Source of the DNA: CAIOHW01 sp964432565
Lineage (GTDB): Bacteria; Bdellovibrionota; UBA1018
Assembly (NCBI GenBank): GCA_964432565.1
Contig: CAYSOA010000009.1
Location: 12,946 to 76,945 of the forward strand
Length of the DNA stretch: 64,000 nucleotides
Direction of reading: 5' to 3'
Shown here: piece by piece, positions 16,947-25,502 of the stretch
Layout of the letters: the number at the start of each line of letters is the position of its first letter
Numbering within the stretch: position 1 is the stretch's first letter
Made by a program: the position numbers and the translations under genes
Notes under the pieces: generated by a model
Told to the model about the DNA's origin: nothing
The model's input: the letters and a program-made list of their open reading frames with translations, nothing else
The model's database searches: none

Positions 16947-18149
16947 CAGCAGCGCGGCGACCGAACAGATCAGCATCCGCGAGTCCATTAGCTCCGGATC
17001 TCTCCGAACTCTTTCTACAAAAACCACTTTTCCCGCCGGCTCCCCGCTGAGAAATCGATGGGCAGACCTCATCTCCGAAACCCCCGGCTTTCCCTCGACG
17101 ACCATCAGGCCCAGGACTCCCTCAGGCGTCCGCAGCACCAGAGGAACACGTGCACCTGTAGGCAGCCAGAACGATTCCACGCGCAGGCTCTGTCCTAGCC
17201 GATATTGAAACTGAGCCCGAACATTTCGGTACACGGCCGACAAGACCTGGTCATGATCCTGCAGCTCACCATCCGACAGGAGGCGCTCCTCATATTGATC
17301 CTCGAAAAACACCAGCTCTCCTCGACGACCTACCAGCGGAATACGGCGAATCAAGAAAATGGACTCGAATGCGTAGAGCAGCGCCGACTGGGTCTGGTGA
17401 CTCAGGCCGATCCGCCTTTTGACCTCGGAGGCAGAGTACGGATTCCATGCTCCACGAGCCAGGATTCGAAGGTATTCCGCCAACCGCTCCAAGGAAATCC
17501 TGGTCTCCACGACCAGACGCAAATCGCGATCCAGCATGAGTCGGTGGAGATCACGAAGGGTTTCGTTGCGAAGGCGCTCCTCGCGTAGAAAGCAGAGTCC
17601 AGGAAGGCCACCCTGCAGCAGATACTTTTCGAAACTCTGCAGCCGTGCTCCGAGTGGACCTCTTTCTCTGATCCAATGGAGCGACGACTCAGTGAACTCG
17701 CGCACCCGAAGCAGCCGAGGCACAATGTCCGGCAGCTCCTCCTGACGAAGTTCCGACAACACCAAGGGGAGCATCTCCATCGACATCAGTCTTCCCGCCA
17801 GCGATTCACGGATTGCCCGTCGACTCGTGAATCGCACGGATCCGGAGAGAATGAACTGACCGGGTCGCTTGTGCACCCTGACCCATTCCTTCAATGCGGG
17901 AAAAAGACGTGGCTCAATCTGGCACTCATCCAGCGCCATCGGGAGCGAACTACCGGCAATATAGCCCGCAGGATCATCATGAACATTCTGTCTCGTTCGC
18001 TGGTCATCCAGAGTACGATAGTTCCTCACGGATGCGGCCAGGAAAGTGGACTTCCCCACCTGACGGTGCCCGAACACACCTACAATCGGGCTAGCTCCGA
18101 TGAGCTTCTGATAGAGCGAAACGACGTGTCTTTCGCGAAAGTGCGGCAT
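16944..18149 (-). CDS. AAA-14/DUF4143 family ATPase
   Basis: A 401-residue P-loop ATPase of the AAA_14-DUF4143 type. Walker A is GHRQVGKS (27-34), Walker B is PMALDECQ, and sensor-like ILSGSVRF follows. The C-terminal DUF4143 region runs from SLERLAEYLRILARGAWNPYSASEVKRRI (winged-helix-like) to EGVLGLMVVEGKPG, a nuclease-like beta-strand core. Such proteins are common, patchily distributed and often horizontally transferred; their role is not settled. The ATG is preceded by a short palindrome containing its GAGG ribosome-binding site, and the upstream 100 bp is clearly more AT-rich than the rest of the window, which hints at acquisition by transfer. Confidence 0.8.
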   Translation of the reverse strand: MPHFRERHVVSLYQKLIGASPIVGVFGHRQVGKSTFLAASVRNYRTLDDQRTRQNVHDDPAGYIAGSSLPMALDECQIEPRLFPALKEWVRVHKRPGQFILSGSVRFTSRRAIRESLAGRLMSMEMLPLVLSELRQEELPDIVPRLLRVREFTESSLHWIRERGPLGARLQSFEKYLLQGGLPGLCFLREERLRNETLRDLHRLMLDRDLRLVVETRISLERLAEYLRILARGAWNPYSASEVKRRIGLSHQTQSALLYAFESIFLIRRIPLVGRRGELVFFEDQYEERLLSDGELQDHDQVLSAVYRNVRAQFQYRLGQSLRVESFWLPTGARVPLVLRTPEGVLGLMVVEGKPGVSEMRSAHRFLSGEPAGKVVFVERVRRDPELMDSRMLICSVAALL

Positions 18150-18151
18150 CC

Positions 18152-18169
18152 CAACATGACCTCATGTTG
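18152..18169. promoter_or_regulatory. Palindrome over the ATPase ribosome-binding site
   Basis: CAACATGA-CC-TCATGTTG is a perfect 8-bp inverted repeat 2 nt upstream of the ATPase start. On the coding strand its centre reads ATGAGGTCAT, so the likely GAGG ribosome-binding site sits in the symmetry axis. It could be an operator or an RNA hairpin controlling translation. Confidence 0.5.
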
Positions 18170-18525
18170 ATGATACGCGATCACACCGTTTTTTTGAACA
18201 TACTTTAACGAATCGAGGTGAAGCATTTTTATTGAATTAGATCGATCGCGGTTAAGCTGACCTCCGGAACCCGGAAGACTCGCTCCACAGGTGCTTTTGT
18301 CCCGGCGGTGATGGTGCCGGTTCGCCAGGTGAAGGTCTATCAAATCGGAAAAAAACTCGATTCGGCTCCACTTCGATTGTCGAAGCCCGTGACGAACAGG
18401 GGGCGGACCTGGGTTCCTTCCTCGGTGGATTTCTGGTTTCGGCGTGCAAGTGCGGGTGAGCCTGACCTGCCCGGATGAAACGGGTCCAGAGCGGATGTCA
18501 GAAATCGCGCATCAAGATCGTCCGG
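18170..18525. other. 356-bp stretch without a recognised gene
   Basis: The first 80 bp are AT-rich (TTTTTTTGAACATACTTTAACG and a nearby TTTTTATTGAATTAGATCG) and probably carry the ATPase promoter, reading leftward. The rest returns to normal GC. A rightward open frame of about 60 codons (roughly 18245-18478) lacks a convincing start and ribosome-binding site, so I do not call it. No terminator was seen for the leftward gene ending at 18526 either. Confidence 0.5.
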
Positions 18526-20019
18526 TCACGGCACCGCTCGACGCCCGAAAAAGGCCTGGCAGGCCGACCAGAATCCCGGCGCGACCTGCGCAGTCGAGCT
18601 TCGGGCATGAAGCGTCTCGATTCGTGCTGCAAGCGTTGATCGAAGCTCCGGGATGCCCTCGACCCTGCTCCAGCGTTCCTCCTGCAACAGGGCAAGAAGT
18701 TTCGCTGAAAAACCGGCCTCATTCGCAACCGTCATCTCCGAAAGCGTTCGAAGCACGCGAATCGCAGCAGCTGAGCTCACTGCCTGGGGGAGCTCGAGCA
18801 CCGAGAACACCATGCGCTGCATGGCCGGAGAATGATTCACACGCGGAAGAAACTGCTCGAGCGCCTTGACGGCGGAGGCATCGCCCCATTGAAATTTGCC
18901 TCGAGCAAAAAGATGCGGCTTTGCCCGGCTGACCTCTTTCGGAAGCAGGACGGAGAAGCGATCGAGTTCATCGGCCATCTGCATGTCGTCGAGATAGATC
19001 AGAAACGCGGTGAACTGGTCACGCGGGCTCCGTGAGACCCGTGAGAATCGAAGCAGATCGAGATCGACGCGAATCGGCTCGGAAGCCTGGGTCTTCAACC
19101 AGGCCATTCGCCTCTCCTGAAGTTCAAGCTGAAGCAGCGTCTGTTCGGCACTGAGCGGCTGTCGATTGGCTCGCAGCTCAAAGGGGCGATCACCGGCACC
19201 ATCCCCGATCAGGCTGCCGGTGCCCGTGACGTATTTCAGGCCTACGGCCTGGTAATGGTAGGCGCCGTCGGCATGGCGAGGCGACTGGGTGTAGACTTTG
19301 CGTTCGATCTCTCGCGCGAGCTCTCGAGGACTCCTATTTTTTCCACCATTCACGGACTCGAGCACGTCACGCGCGGCCTGCTGCTGCACTTCGTCGAGCT
19401 CTCCCGGAAAAGGAGCGTTGTAGCCGTCATTTCCCAGAAGTCCCGAGCCGAGCTCGGGATACTGCCAGTAGTCGGCCAGATACCGGGCAAAGGCACGCCC
19501 ATCCTGGTCAAAAGCCGAAGCGACGCCGATATTCAGATGGGCCGAGTTTTCCTGATAGCCTCGAGGGCGATACGAAAAGCCCTGCTCACTCGTAAAGTCA
19601 AAGAGCCAGCGTTGAAGCTGGGCCTGATGGCGCTTCCAGGTCTCCAGGTTCCACGGTCCCAGCTGCAGTTCGACCGTGGCCGGATCGACCGAAACCTGAA
19701 AACCGAAACCATCCGGGAAGCGAAAACTCCATTCGGTCATCCCGAACTTGCCGTTCGACTTCCGAACCTCGCACTCGGGTCGGCACGCCGCCTCGAGCTT
19801 TTCGACGAGTTCGCGCGCAATGCGATGCTCTCCCTCTTCGGTCGGAGCCTGCCCCTGATAGCTGTCGCCATGCTGGCCCATGCGCTGCGACCAGGCGCGC
19901 TCGAGCTCTTTACTCTTGAGGTTGAATTCAAGCCCGTAGGTCGGCGGCCAGGCCAGCGCACTCTGGGCAACAAGCAAAAACCACGAAACCCAACCGATGC
20001 GAAGTCGATGAAAGTTCAC
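18526..20019 (-). CDS. Exported protein, faint amidoligase-like features
   Basis: I chose the GTG giving VNFHRLRIGW, since it creates a clean signal peptide (WVSWFLLVAQSALA) and places the start 58 nt after the VWA gene; the longest frame would overlap that gene. The 497-residue product begins PPTYGLEFNLKSKELE. It continues with a strand-rich segment ending SVDPATVELQLGPWN, followed by SAHLNIGVAS. The GxE, E-L-x-L and H-x-N pattern recalls the carboxylate-amine/amidoligase (COG2685, GCS-like) fold, but the match is weak by eye. The last 200 residues look helical. As the eleventh leftward gene after the Agl/Glt-like cluster it may be a cluster member. Function remains uncertain. Confidence 0.55.
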   Translation of the reverse strand: MNFHRLRIGWVSWFLLVAQSALAWPPTYGLEFNLKSKELERAWSQRMGQHGDSYQGQAPTEEGEHRIARELVEKLEAACRPECEVRKSNGKFGMTEWSFRFPDGFGFQVSVDPATVELQLGPWNLETWKRHQAQLQRWLFDFTSEQGFSYRPRGYQENSAHLNIGVASAFDQDGRAFARYLADYWQYPELGSGLLGNDGYNAPFPGELDEVQQQAARDVLESVNGGKNRSPRELAREIERKVYTQSPRHADGAYHYQAVGLKYVTGTGSLIGDGAGDRPFELRANRQPLSAEQTLLQLELQERRMAWLKTQASEPIRVDLDLLRFSRVSRSPRDQFTAFLIYLDDMQMADELDRFSVLLPKEVSRAKPHLFARGKFQWGDASAVKALEQFLPRVNHSPAMQRMVFSVLELPQAVSSAAAIRVLRTLSEMTVANEAGFSAKLLALLQEERWSRVEGIPELRSTLAARIETLHARSSTAQVAPGFWSACQAFFGRRAVP

Positions 20020-20077
20020 ACCGACGGATCGGAAAAACCTCGAGCAAACCTGAGAAGCCAGGATTTTGACGAGAGAC

Positions 20078-21076
20078 TCAGTCGATGCCGTTGTCTTCGT
20101 CGTAAATGATCCGAACCTCTTCGTCATCCCCAGGCGCGAAGCTCAGATCATGAAAGACGAGGGCATTCAGGCCCTGATCGTAATACCAGTACCCTCCCGA
20201 GCCAGGCAGGCCTGCCGGAATCTCGCGGCCCTGATAGACGACCTGGAGTGTGCTGACCCGCGGACGAGTATCCAAAAAGAGCCGCGGTGCCGTAATTCGG
20301 CTGACCAGATCCTGACCCAGGTCGGCAAGGTTGGCTCCAAAATTCGAGCTGCAAAGTGGATAGGCCTTGCCCTGCGTCGCCTGAATGAATTCGCCATAGC
20401 GTGAACCTGAAAAGGCCCAGTCCTCTTCTCCGGGATTGCGGGCGCAGCCCAGATCACGGGTCCAAAAGATTCCGTACGAGACGGTCTCCCGGGTCGACTT
20501 GAATCGCGATAGCTCCGAGAGCACATCTGGAACGGTCGAGATTCCCTGCTCCTTGGCATCCGTCACGAAGATCACGGCCAGCGTCGAGCGCTGGCGCACG
20601 AAATCGGGATAAGTCCTCAGGGCCGTCAGCAGAGGATCAAAACCTTCTTCCTGGTACGTGCCGTCCGTTCCCAGCCGAGAAACGGCTCCTTGAAAGAGGC
20701 TCACATTGCCGGGCGTGCGGCTGGTCAGCTCCTGTCCCGGAAAAAACCCCACAAACGGACCGTCCGACTTGTCGGTCGAAATCAAGCCCATCTTCCAGTC
20801 CAGAGGGTTGCCGCTCTGCACGAACTGGCTCAGAAACAGCGCCGTGTTGGCGATGACGTTCTGCTGATGGGTGTACATGCTGCCGCTATTGTCGATGACC
20901 CAGACGATATCGACGACCGAGTTTCCTTCGAGCTTCTTGAGCTGGTGCACGACATCCGAATGCTTCGAAGCGACGGGCTTCTGGTAGTACAGGTAGCCCT
21001 GCTCATTGCAACCCATCAGCATCATCGACAGACAGGCCGCCGAAAGAATGGAAACTCGACTCGATCCACGCTTCAT
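20078..21076 (-). CDS. VWA-domain lipoprotein of the Agl/Glt-like cluster
   Basis: A 332-residue lipoprotein (lipobox LMGC, Cys23) with a von Willebrand factor A domain. The MIDAS motif DNSGSM starts at residue 62, with the supporting acidic strand AVIFVTDAKEQG and a Thr/Asp-rich GTDGTYQEEG loop. VWA domains bind proteins through a divalent metal. The C-terminal 90 residues (RPRVSTLQVVYQGREI, FHDLSFAPGDDEEVRIIYD) form a beta-rich module that could be a second binding domain. The ATG overlaps the previous stop as ATGA. In an outer-membrane machine this would be a periplasmic or surface adhesin or assembly factor; that role is inferred from context. Confidence 0.8.
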   Translation of the reverse strand: MKRGSSRVSILSAACLSMMLMGCNEQGYLYYQKPVASKHSDVVHQLKKLEGNSVVDIVWVIDNSGSMYTHQQNVIANTALFLSQFVQSGNPLDWKMGLISTDKSDGPFVGFFPGQELTSRTPGNVSLFQGAVSRLGTDGTYQEEGFDPLLTALRTYPDFVRQRSTLAVIFVTDAKEQGISTVPDVLSELSRFKSTRETVSYGIFWTRDLGCARNPGEEDWAFSGSRYGEFIQATQGKAYPLCSSNFGANLADLGQDLVSRITAPRLFLDTRPRVSTLQVVYQGREIPAGLPGSGGYWYYDQGLNALVFHDLSFAPGDDEEVRIIYDEDNGID

Positions 21077-22743
21077 TTCGTCAATCCTTTCAGGCAGCGC
21101 TGCTCGGCCACCGACTGGATCCTAAAGAACTCATCCGGCCAGAGCACGCCATCCAGCGGAAACACGAGCTGACCGTCCTGAGGACGGGGCGCCGCCTGTG
21201 AAAGGGAGATCGCATCCGACTCGGCCGCAGGTGACATCTGAGTGGCCGCCAAGGTCCGAACCTGGTGCAGAAGCTCGATCTTCACGAAGCGCAGCTTTCG
21301 AATCGCTTCGAGCAGGAGCGCCTGCTGGTTCTTCCACTGGCGACGATATTCCGCGCGGATCGTTTTACGACTCGCTTCGACACGCGCCTTCAACTGGTCT
21401 GCGGCAACCTTCCAATGGGCCTGCTGTCCCACCACCGAGGGAAGCCCGCTCTGAAGGCTGCGCCGATGCAGCTCTTCCAGCCGCTGCGACTCAGAAGCGA
21501 GAACCTCGGCTCGCTTCTCTGCACGCATCGTAAAGGCGTCCTTCGTGGCAGGAGCGGGAGTCTCGGTAGCAGAAAGAGCGGACTCGATGCGACGAGCCCA
21601 GGCTCCATAATGCGACTGGAAGTCGGCAAAGTCTCTCTCGACCGCGCCAAACGAACAGAGCTTGAGGTTCGAGATGGCACGAACCACGGGAAGCTCCGGC
21701 TGAAAGGCGTCTTTCGTGGCTGGCGTACTGAGGGATGCAATTTCGCCGCGCAGGTTCGTGATGTCCCCACGCCTGAGCAGCACCCAAGCCAGCTCTTCAC
21801 GCGCCGTCAGAAACTCGGGAGCGCTATTGGGAATCTTGCGAAGGTAAGTCTCCGCCTCCTCCCAGAGTCCGGCCTGAAACAAAAACCGAGCAATCTGAAG
21901 CAGATGCGAGGAAACCTTCAAGAGATTTCTCTCCGACTCCAGCGCCGATTCGGCATGGGTCTTGAGCACAGTCGCCGCAGTCGCGAGGTCTCCGCGACGG
22001 GCGGCGGCAAGAGCCACCGTTCGGGCGAGCGGCAACTGATAGGCGTGTCCGGCAGGAAGCAGGTCGAGAAGCTCCCGGCCCTGTTCCCCCTTGCGCAGTG
22101 AAGCTGCAGTCTGAAGCGTGGCAAGCGAGGGCAACGCCTTGGGATCGAGCTTCATCAGAGCTGCGGATACTTCTGCAGGTGCCGAAAAGCCGCGATCAAA
22201 AAGCACCTGATCCAGCGGCCTTCCCAGAAAAACACTCCACGAGGACTCGAACGCCGACACCAGCGCCGAAGGCTGGCCCGGCTGGGTCCACGCTCCCGCA
22301 GACTGCGAAAGAAGCACCATCCATTCCTCGACGCCGGCCTGGACGAGACCCAGCTCCAGCAATCCTCGAAGATGCGCCAGCCGTGCAGGCAGCAGGAATG
22401 CCGAGGGAAGCTGCTTTTCGATTCCACTCCAAAGATGGGCGGCAGCCTCGAAGTCGCGCTTGAGCTGCAGGGTCACCCAGTGATTGATCTCGGGAGCAAG
22501 ATCGCGCCGAATCGCCTGCCAGCTCGAGTAAAGCTGGACCGAGAACGGGTCATTCAACTTGAAGTCGGAAAACCCAGTGGTCGGCATCGGCATCCCCTCT
22601 GCCGCAGGACCTTTTTGCGAGCCCTTCACCCCGCTCAAAAGCAGGTCGGCACCGCTCAGCCCCCCACCCTGCTGGGCCATCGCCCAGGACCCCGACAGGG
22701 CCAGCACCATTCCCGAGATCGTGACTGCGCGCGCCTGCTTCAT
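21073..22743 (-). CDS. Exported helical-repeat (TPR-like) protein
   Basis: Starting at MKQARAVTISG, whose ATG overlaps the upstream stop as ATGA, gives a signal peptide (MVLALSGSWAMA) and a 556-residue protein. The body is alpha-helical, with TPR/Sel1-like helix pairs (FEAAAHLWSGIEKQLPSAFL, LATAATVLKTHAESALESE, WEEAETYLRKIPNSAPEFL). A C-terminal coiled-coil stretch (RVEASRKTIRAEYRRQWKNQ) ends with EFFRIQSVAEQRC. TPR proteins of the Glt system act as periplasmic scaffolds; similarity to any particular Glt protein could not be verified. It lies between the barrel and the VWA lipoprotein. Confidence 0.7.
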   Translation of the reverse strand: MKQARAVTISGMVLALSGSWAMAQQGGGLSGADLLLSGVKGSQKGPAAEGMPMPTTGFSDFKLNDPFSVQLYSSWQAIRRDLAPEINHWVTLQLKRDFEAAAHLWSGIEKQLPSAFLLPARLAHLRGLLELGLVQAGVEEWMVLLSQSAGAWTQPGQPSALVSAFESSWSVFLGRPLDQVLFDRGFSAPAEVSAALMKLDPKALPSLATLQTAASLRKGEQGRELLDLLPAGHAYQLPLARTVALAAARRGDLATAATVLKTHAESALESERNLLKVSSHLLQIARFLFQAGLWEEAETYLRKIPNSAPEFLTAREELAWVLLRRGDITNLRGEIASLSTPATKDAFQPELPVVRAISNLKLCSFGAVERDFADFQSHYGAWARRIESALSATETPAPATKDAFTMRAEKRAEVLASESQRLEELHRRSLQSGLPSVVGQQAHWKVAADQLKARVEASRKTIRAEYRRQWKNQQALLLEAIRKLRFVKIELLHQVRTLAATQMSPAAESDAISLSQAAPRPQDGQLVFPLDGVLWPDEFFRIQSVAEQRCLKGLTK

Positions 22744-23474
22744 TGAACCGCTCCTCCCGGCATCCAGCCGATCTGAACGTGACCCAGCCAATGATGCGTC
22801 ATGGCCGAAGACAGTTCGCGCTTCTCCCGGTAAATGTGATCCTTCATGCCAATACGAATCACTCCGCCGCGTCCGATCCAAAATGCAAAACCCGCATCCA
22901 CGGTGGCCATCGCAGCAGGCCCCCGATTCAAGCCTACCACCCCGGCTCCCAGCGAGACGTACTGATCGAGATAGAGCACGGTATCGCTCGAAAGACGAAA
23001 CTTGCCGTAGAACGTATTGGCACCCACTTCGAGGTTGGCGCGATACTTTGCATAGGCGACGTCAGGGACGACCCCTTCGCGCTCCATCAGCAGCCGGGCG
23101 GTCTCGGTGAATTCGTTGAAGACCTGCCCTCCCGCCACTCCGACATGCCAGCGGTCGTTCAGATGGTAGCGCAGGCTGCCCCCGAGCTGCTGAGAAGACA
23201 GGGAGCTTGCGTTCGTAAAATCGCGAGCCACCCCGAGCGATACCTCAAAGCGACCCTTGAGGGGATTGTAGCGTGACTGCACGCTGTAGAGCTTTTCGGT
23301 CGAGACCGCCACCGGTGCGCGATTGGCCGGAAGCTCGAGCAACTTGAGTTGATCCTCGAGCGAGGGCGCCTGCTGCGGGGCGGGCCCCTCCTTCGCCGGA
23401 AGATCATTCGCCAGAAGGTCGCCCGAAACGCCGGACGCCGCCAACACCACCGCCATCACTGCCCAACGCTTCAT
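22740..23474 (-). CDS. Outer-membrane beta-barrel, myxobacterial-type
   Basis: A 244-residue exported protein (signal MAVVLAASGVSGDLLA). Its core begins SVQSRYNPLKGRFEVSLGVARD and continues with strands LGGSLRYHLNDRWHVGVAGG, LEVGANTFYGKFRL and VDAGFAFWIGRGGVIRIG. This layout resembles the small outer-membrane beta-barrel domain family common in Myxococcota and relatives (OMP_myx_plus type) and the GltA/GltB-like barrels of the gliding machine. Both ends are coupled by ATGA overlaps with the neighbouring cluster genes. The last residues are not the usual aromatic ending (GGAVQ), so the final strand may lie a little upstream. It is likely the outer-membrane end of the motor complex. Confidence 0.75.
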   Translation of the reverse strand: MKRWAVMAVVLAASGVSGDLLANDLPAKEGPAPQQAPSLEDQLKLLELPANRAPVAVSTEKLYSVQSRYNPLKGRFEVSLGVARDFTNASSLSSQQLGGSLRYHLNDRWHVGVAGGQVFNEFTETARLLMEREGVVPDVAYAKYRANLEVGANTFYGKFRLSSDTVLYLDQYVSLGAGVVGLNRGPAAMATVDAGFAFWIGRGGVIRIGMKDHIYREKRELSSAMTHHWLGHVQIGWMPGGAVQ

Positions 23475-25498
23475 TCGAGCACCTCCCGCATCCAGGTCGA
23501 CACCATCGACTGATCTTCGGGCGACTGGGCCACGAGGTCAGCCCACTCGACTCCCGAAACGATCCAACGCTTGCCCGTCAGGTCGCAACGGACCGCCGCG
23601 GGCAGTTCGTAAGGCGGAAGCGACGGCACCGGCGCATAATGGAAATTCAAAAGCGCGCGGCACGAGCTCGAGTTCGCTGCGAGAAGGACCGGGTTGACGC
23701 TTTCAGAAGTGAGTCCGCCCGAAACAACCAGGCTGGAGACCGGCGAACTGAGCCCACTATTGTGACCCGGTCGAACCGGAAGACGAGCCAGCCCCGGAAA
23801 GTTCACGCCCAAGACCTCCTGAATTCGACCCTGGAGGTTCAGTCCGATCGCTCCCAGCCGAGTCCAAAGTTCTGAACCCATCCGGTCGACGAGAGGGGAT
23901 TGGATCATCACGACCCGCACGCTGTCGATGGCGGGAATGGCCGCTTCGAGGGCTTGAGGATCAGAAAGAAGACTCGTTCCGAGGATCACAGCCCCACGGT
24001 GCGACAAGGTTCGTTCGTTCAACTCCTGCATCAGGGGATTCACCACCTGTGCACCGGGGACGAGAGCCAGGGTTCCACGGACTTCGGGATCCCGAAGCCC
24101 GTCGCCCAGAACCAGGACGCGACTCCAGCTTCTGGGCAGGGCCTCGAAGCTGAAACTCTCGCTTCGGGTCAAGCCCTGTGGGATGCGCACCTTGACGTTG
24201 AACTGCCGAAATCCGGCAGAGCTCGGCGTGACGATCAGATCGCCCGAGCGGTACTCCACCTCGGACCGCAGGCTTTCGGGCTCGATGCTGACGGAGTAGC
24301 TCGAACTGCCTCCACTGTTGGGGTTTCGAATCGGCAGCCGAATGCGAAAGCGCTCTCCCTCGCGAAGGTACTGAATCTTGCCCAGCGTCCACTGACGCCG
24401 ATCGATTTCGGGCTCGCTGAGCGGGCGTGCTTCGATCTTGACTTCGATCGATCGCGTCTCGCAGCGATTCTTCTGCCAGCTCGACCCATACACGCAGGCC
24501 CGAATCTGAAGCGAATGCGTGGTTCCGATTTGGTCTTCCGGAATCCCGTGCCAGCGAATCGAGGTGAGGGTCGTGAAGCCCTCGTCGTCGTGGTCGACAT
24601 CGAGAGTTCCGAAGGCGGGCCGCACGACATTGACGAGCGGTGCCGTCTCGAGATTCGGATCCTGCGAAACGATCTGAAGTCGAATGTCATCGAGCTGCTG
24701 CACGGACGACGGAGCCGAGATCACCGGATTCTGGCGCGCATCGATCACCTTCCAATGGATGGGAGTGACCGTCTGACGGCCGGAGGGATCGACCACGACG
24801 GCCTGGGCCTGCCAGTTCTTGTAAAATCTTCCTCCCAGGAACGAATCGTTTCGTCCGACCATGTTCAGCCCGGGTGTAAAGCCCACCTTGAAGCGGCTTG
24901 CCGAGCGGCTGTCGCCATCAACCTGCACGCCACTGGGAAGCCCGGTCATGAAGAACTGAAAGGGGCCCTGGGGATAGTCTTCACTGAGGATCTCGACGTT
25001 GGCCCTGAAGGCCTCGCCTTCAGTCATCTCGAAGTCGGAGACATCCCACTGAAGTTCGACATCTCGAGGAGTGTTGCTGACCACGAGGGTCACGATCTTT
25101 TCGATCACCGACTGCGGCTCTTCGGAGCTCGACAGCAGCACACGGGCAACATAGCTTCGGCTGTCGGCGGTCGGATCGCGGGGGTCATTACCCGCCGCGA
25201 AGTCGGGCTCCCAGCTGATCACGCCCGTTTCAGAATCAAACGAAACACCGGCAGGCAGATCCGCCATTGCCAGAATCGGCGTCGCAGGCGCGGGCACATG
25301 AGCCATTACGCGGTATTCACCCAAGCGGCCTTCTTCGAATTCCAGCCGCTCAGGAACATCAATGCCCCACGGCTTGGCTACCGGGCGCTCCACCGGCTTG
25401 TCCTGGCGGATGGTGCCCTCTGCGGGAAACGGATCCACCTGACATCCCGATAGAGCTGTTGCAATGACTGCACCTGCCAAAAAGGAACGTGTCTTCAT
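23471..25498 (-). CDS. Lipoprotein with Ig/cadherin-like domains
   Basis: A 675-residue lipoprotein (lipobox LSGC, Cys19). The first 380 residues contain two or three Ig-like domains of the 'putative Ig' type, recognisable by DLPAGVSFDSETGVISWEPD and GLPSGVQVDGDSRSASRF. The C-terminal 250 residues switch to an alpha/beta region (VLVLGDGLRDPEVRGTLALV, GAVILGTSL, VVMIQSPLVDRMG) that might be a Rossmann-like or VWA-like fold; I could not name it. Four-nucleotide overlap with the barrel gene downstream and a 4-nt gap to the transducer gene upstream place it firmly in the cluster. A surface- or periplasm-exposed, substrate-binding lipoprotein is the likely role. Confidence 0.75.
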   Translation of the reverse strand: MKTRSFLAGAVIATALSGCQVDPFPAEGTIRQDKPVERPVAKPWGIDVPERLEFEEGRLGEYRVMAHVPAPATPILAMADLPAGVSFDSETGVISWEPDFAAGNDPRDPTADSRSYVARVLLSSSEEPQSVIEKIVTLVVSNTPRDVELQWDVSDFEMTEGEAFRANVEILSEDYPQGPFQFFMTGLPSGVQVDGDSRSASRFKVGFTPGLNMVGRNDSFLGGRFYKNWQAQAVVVDPSGRQTVTPIHWKVIDARQNPVISAPSSVQQLDDIRLQIVSQDPNLETAPLVNVVRPAFGTLDVDHDDEGFTTLTSIRWHGIPEDQIGTTHSLQIRACVYGSSWQKNRCETRSIEVKIEARPLSEPEIDRRQWTLGKIQYLREGERFRIRLPIRNPNSGGSSSYSVSIEPESLRSEVEYRSGDLIVTPSSAGFRQFNVKVRIPQGLTRSESFSFEALPRSWSRVLVLGDGLRDPEVRGTLALVPGAQVVNPLMQELNERTLSHRGAVILGTSLLSDPQALEAAIPAIDSVRVVMIQSPLVDRMGSELWTRLGAIGLNLQGRIQEVLGVNFPGLARLPVRPGHNSGLSSPVSSLVVSGGLTSESVNPVLLAANSSSCRALLNFHYAPVPSLPPYELPAAVRCDLTGKRWIVSGVEWADLVAQSPEDQSMVSTWMREVLE

Positions 25499-25502
25499 CC
25501 GA

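Noticed and set aside
18245..18478. Rightward open frame of about 60 codons (reading ...VMVPVRQVKVYQIGKKLDS...)
   Set aside because: It has only an internal ATG/GTG, no ribosome-binding site and no family resemblance. It may be a gene remnant but nothing in the sequence shows it.
23900..25453. Long open frame (about 517 codons) on the plus strand opposite the Ig-like lipoprotein gene; similar long antisense frames at 2791-4314, 12231-13523, 13596-14798 and 35775-37190
   Set aside because: High-GC coding sequence commonly leaves a long open antisense frame. The translations have no recognisable domains and no good ribosome-binding sites, whereas the opposite-strand genes have signal peptides, motifs or operon overlaps.
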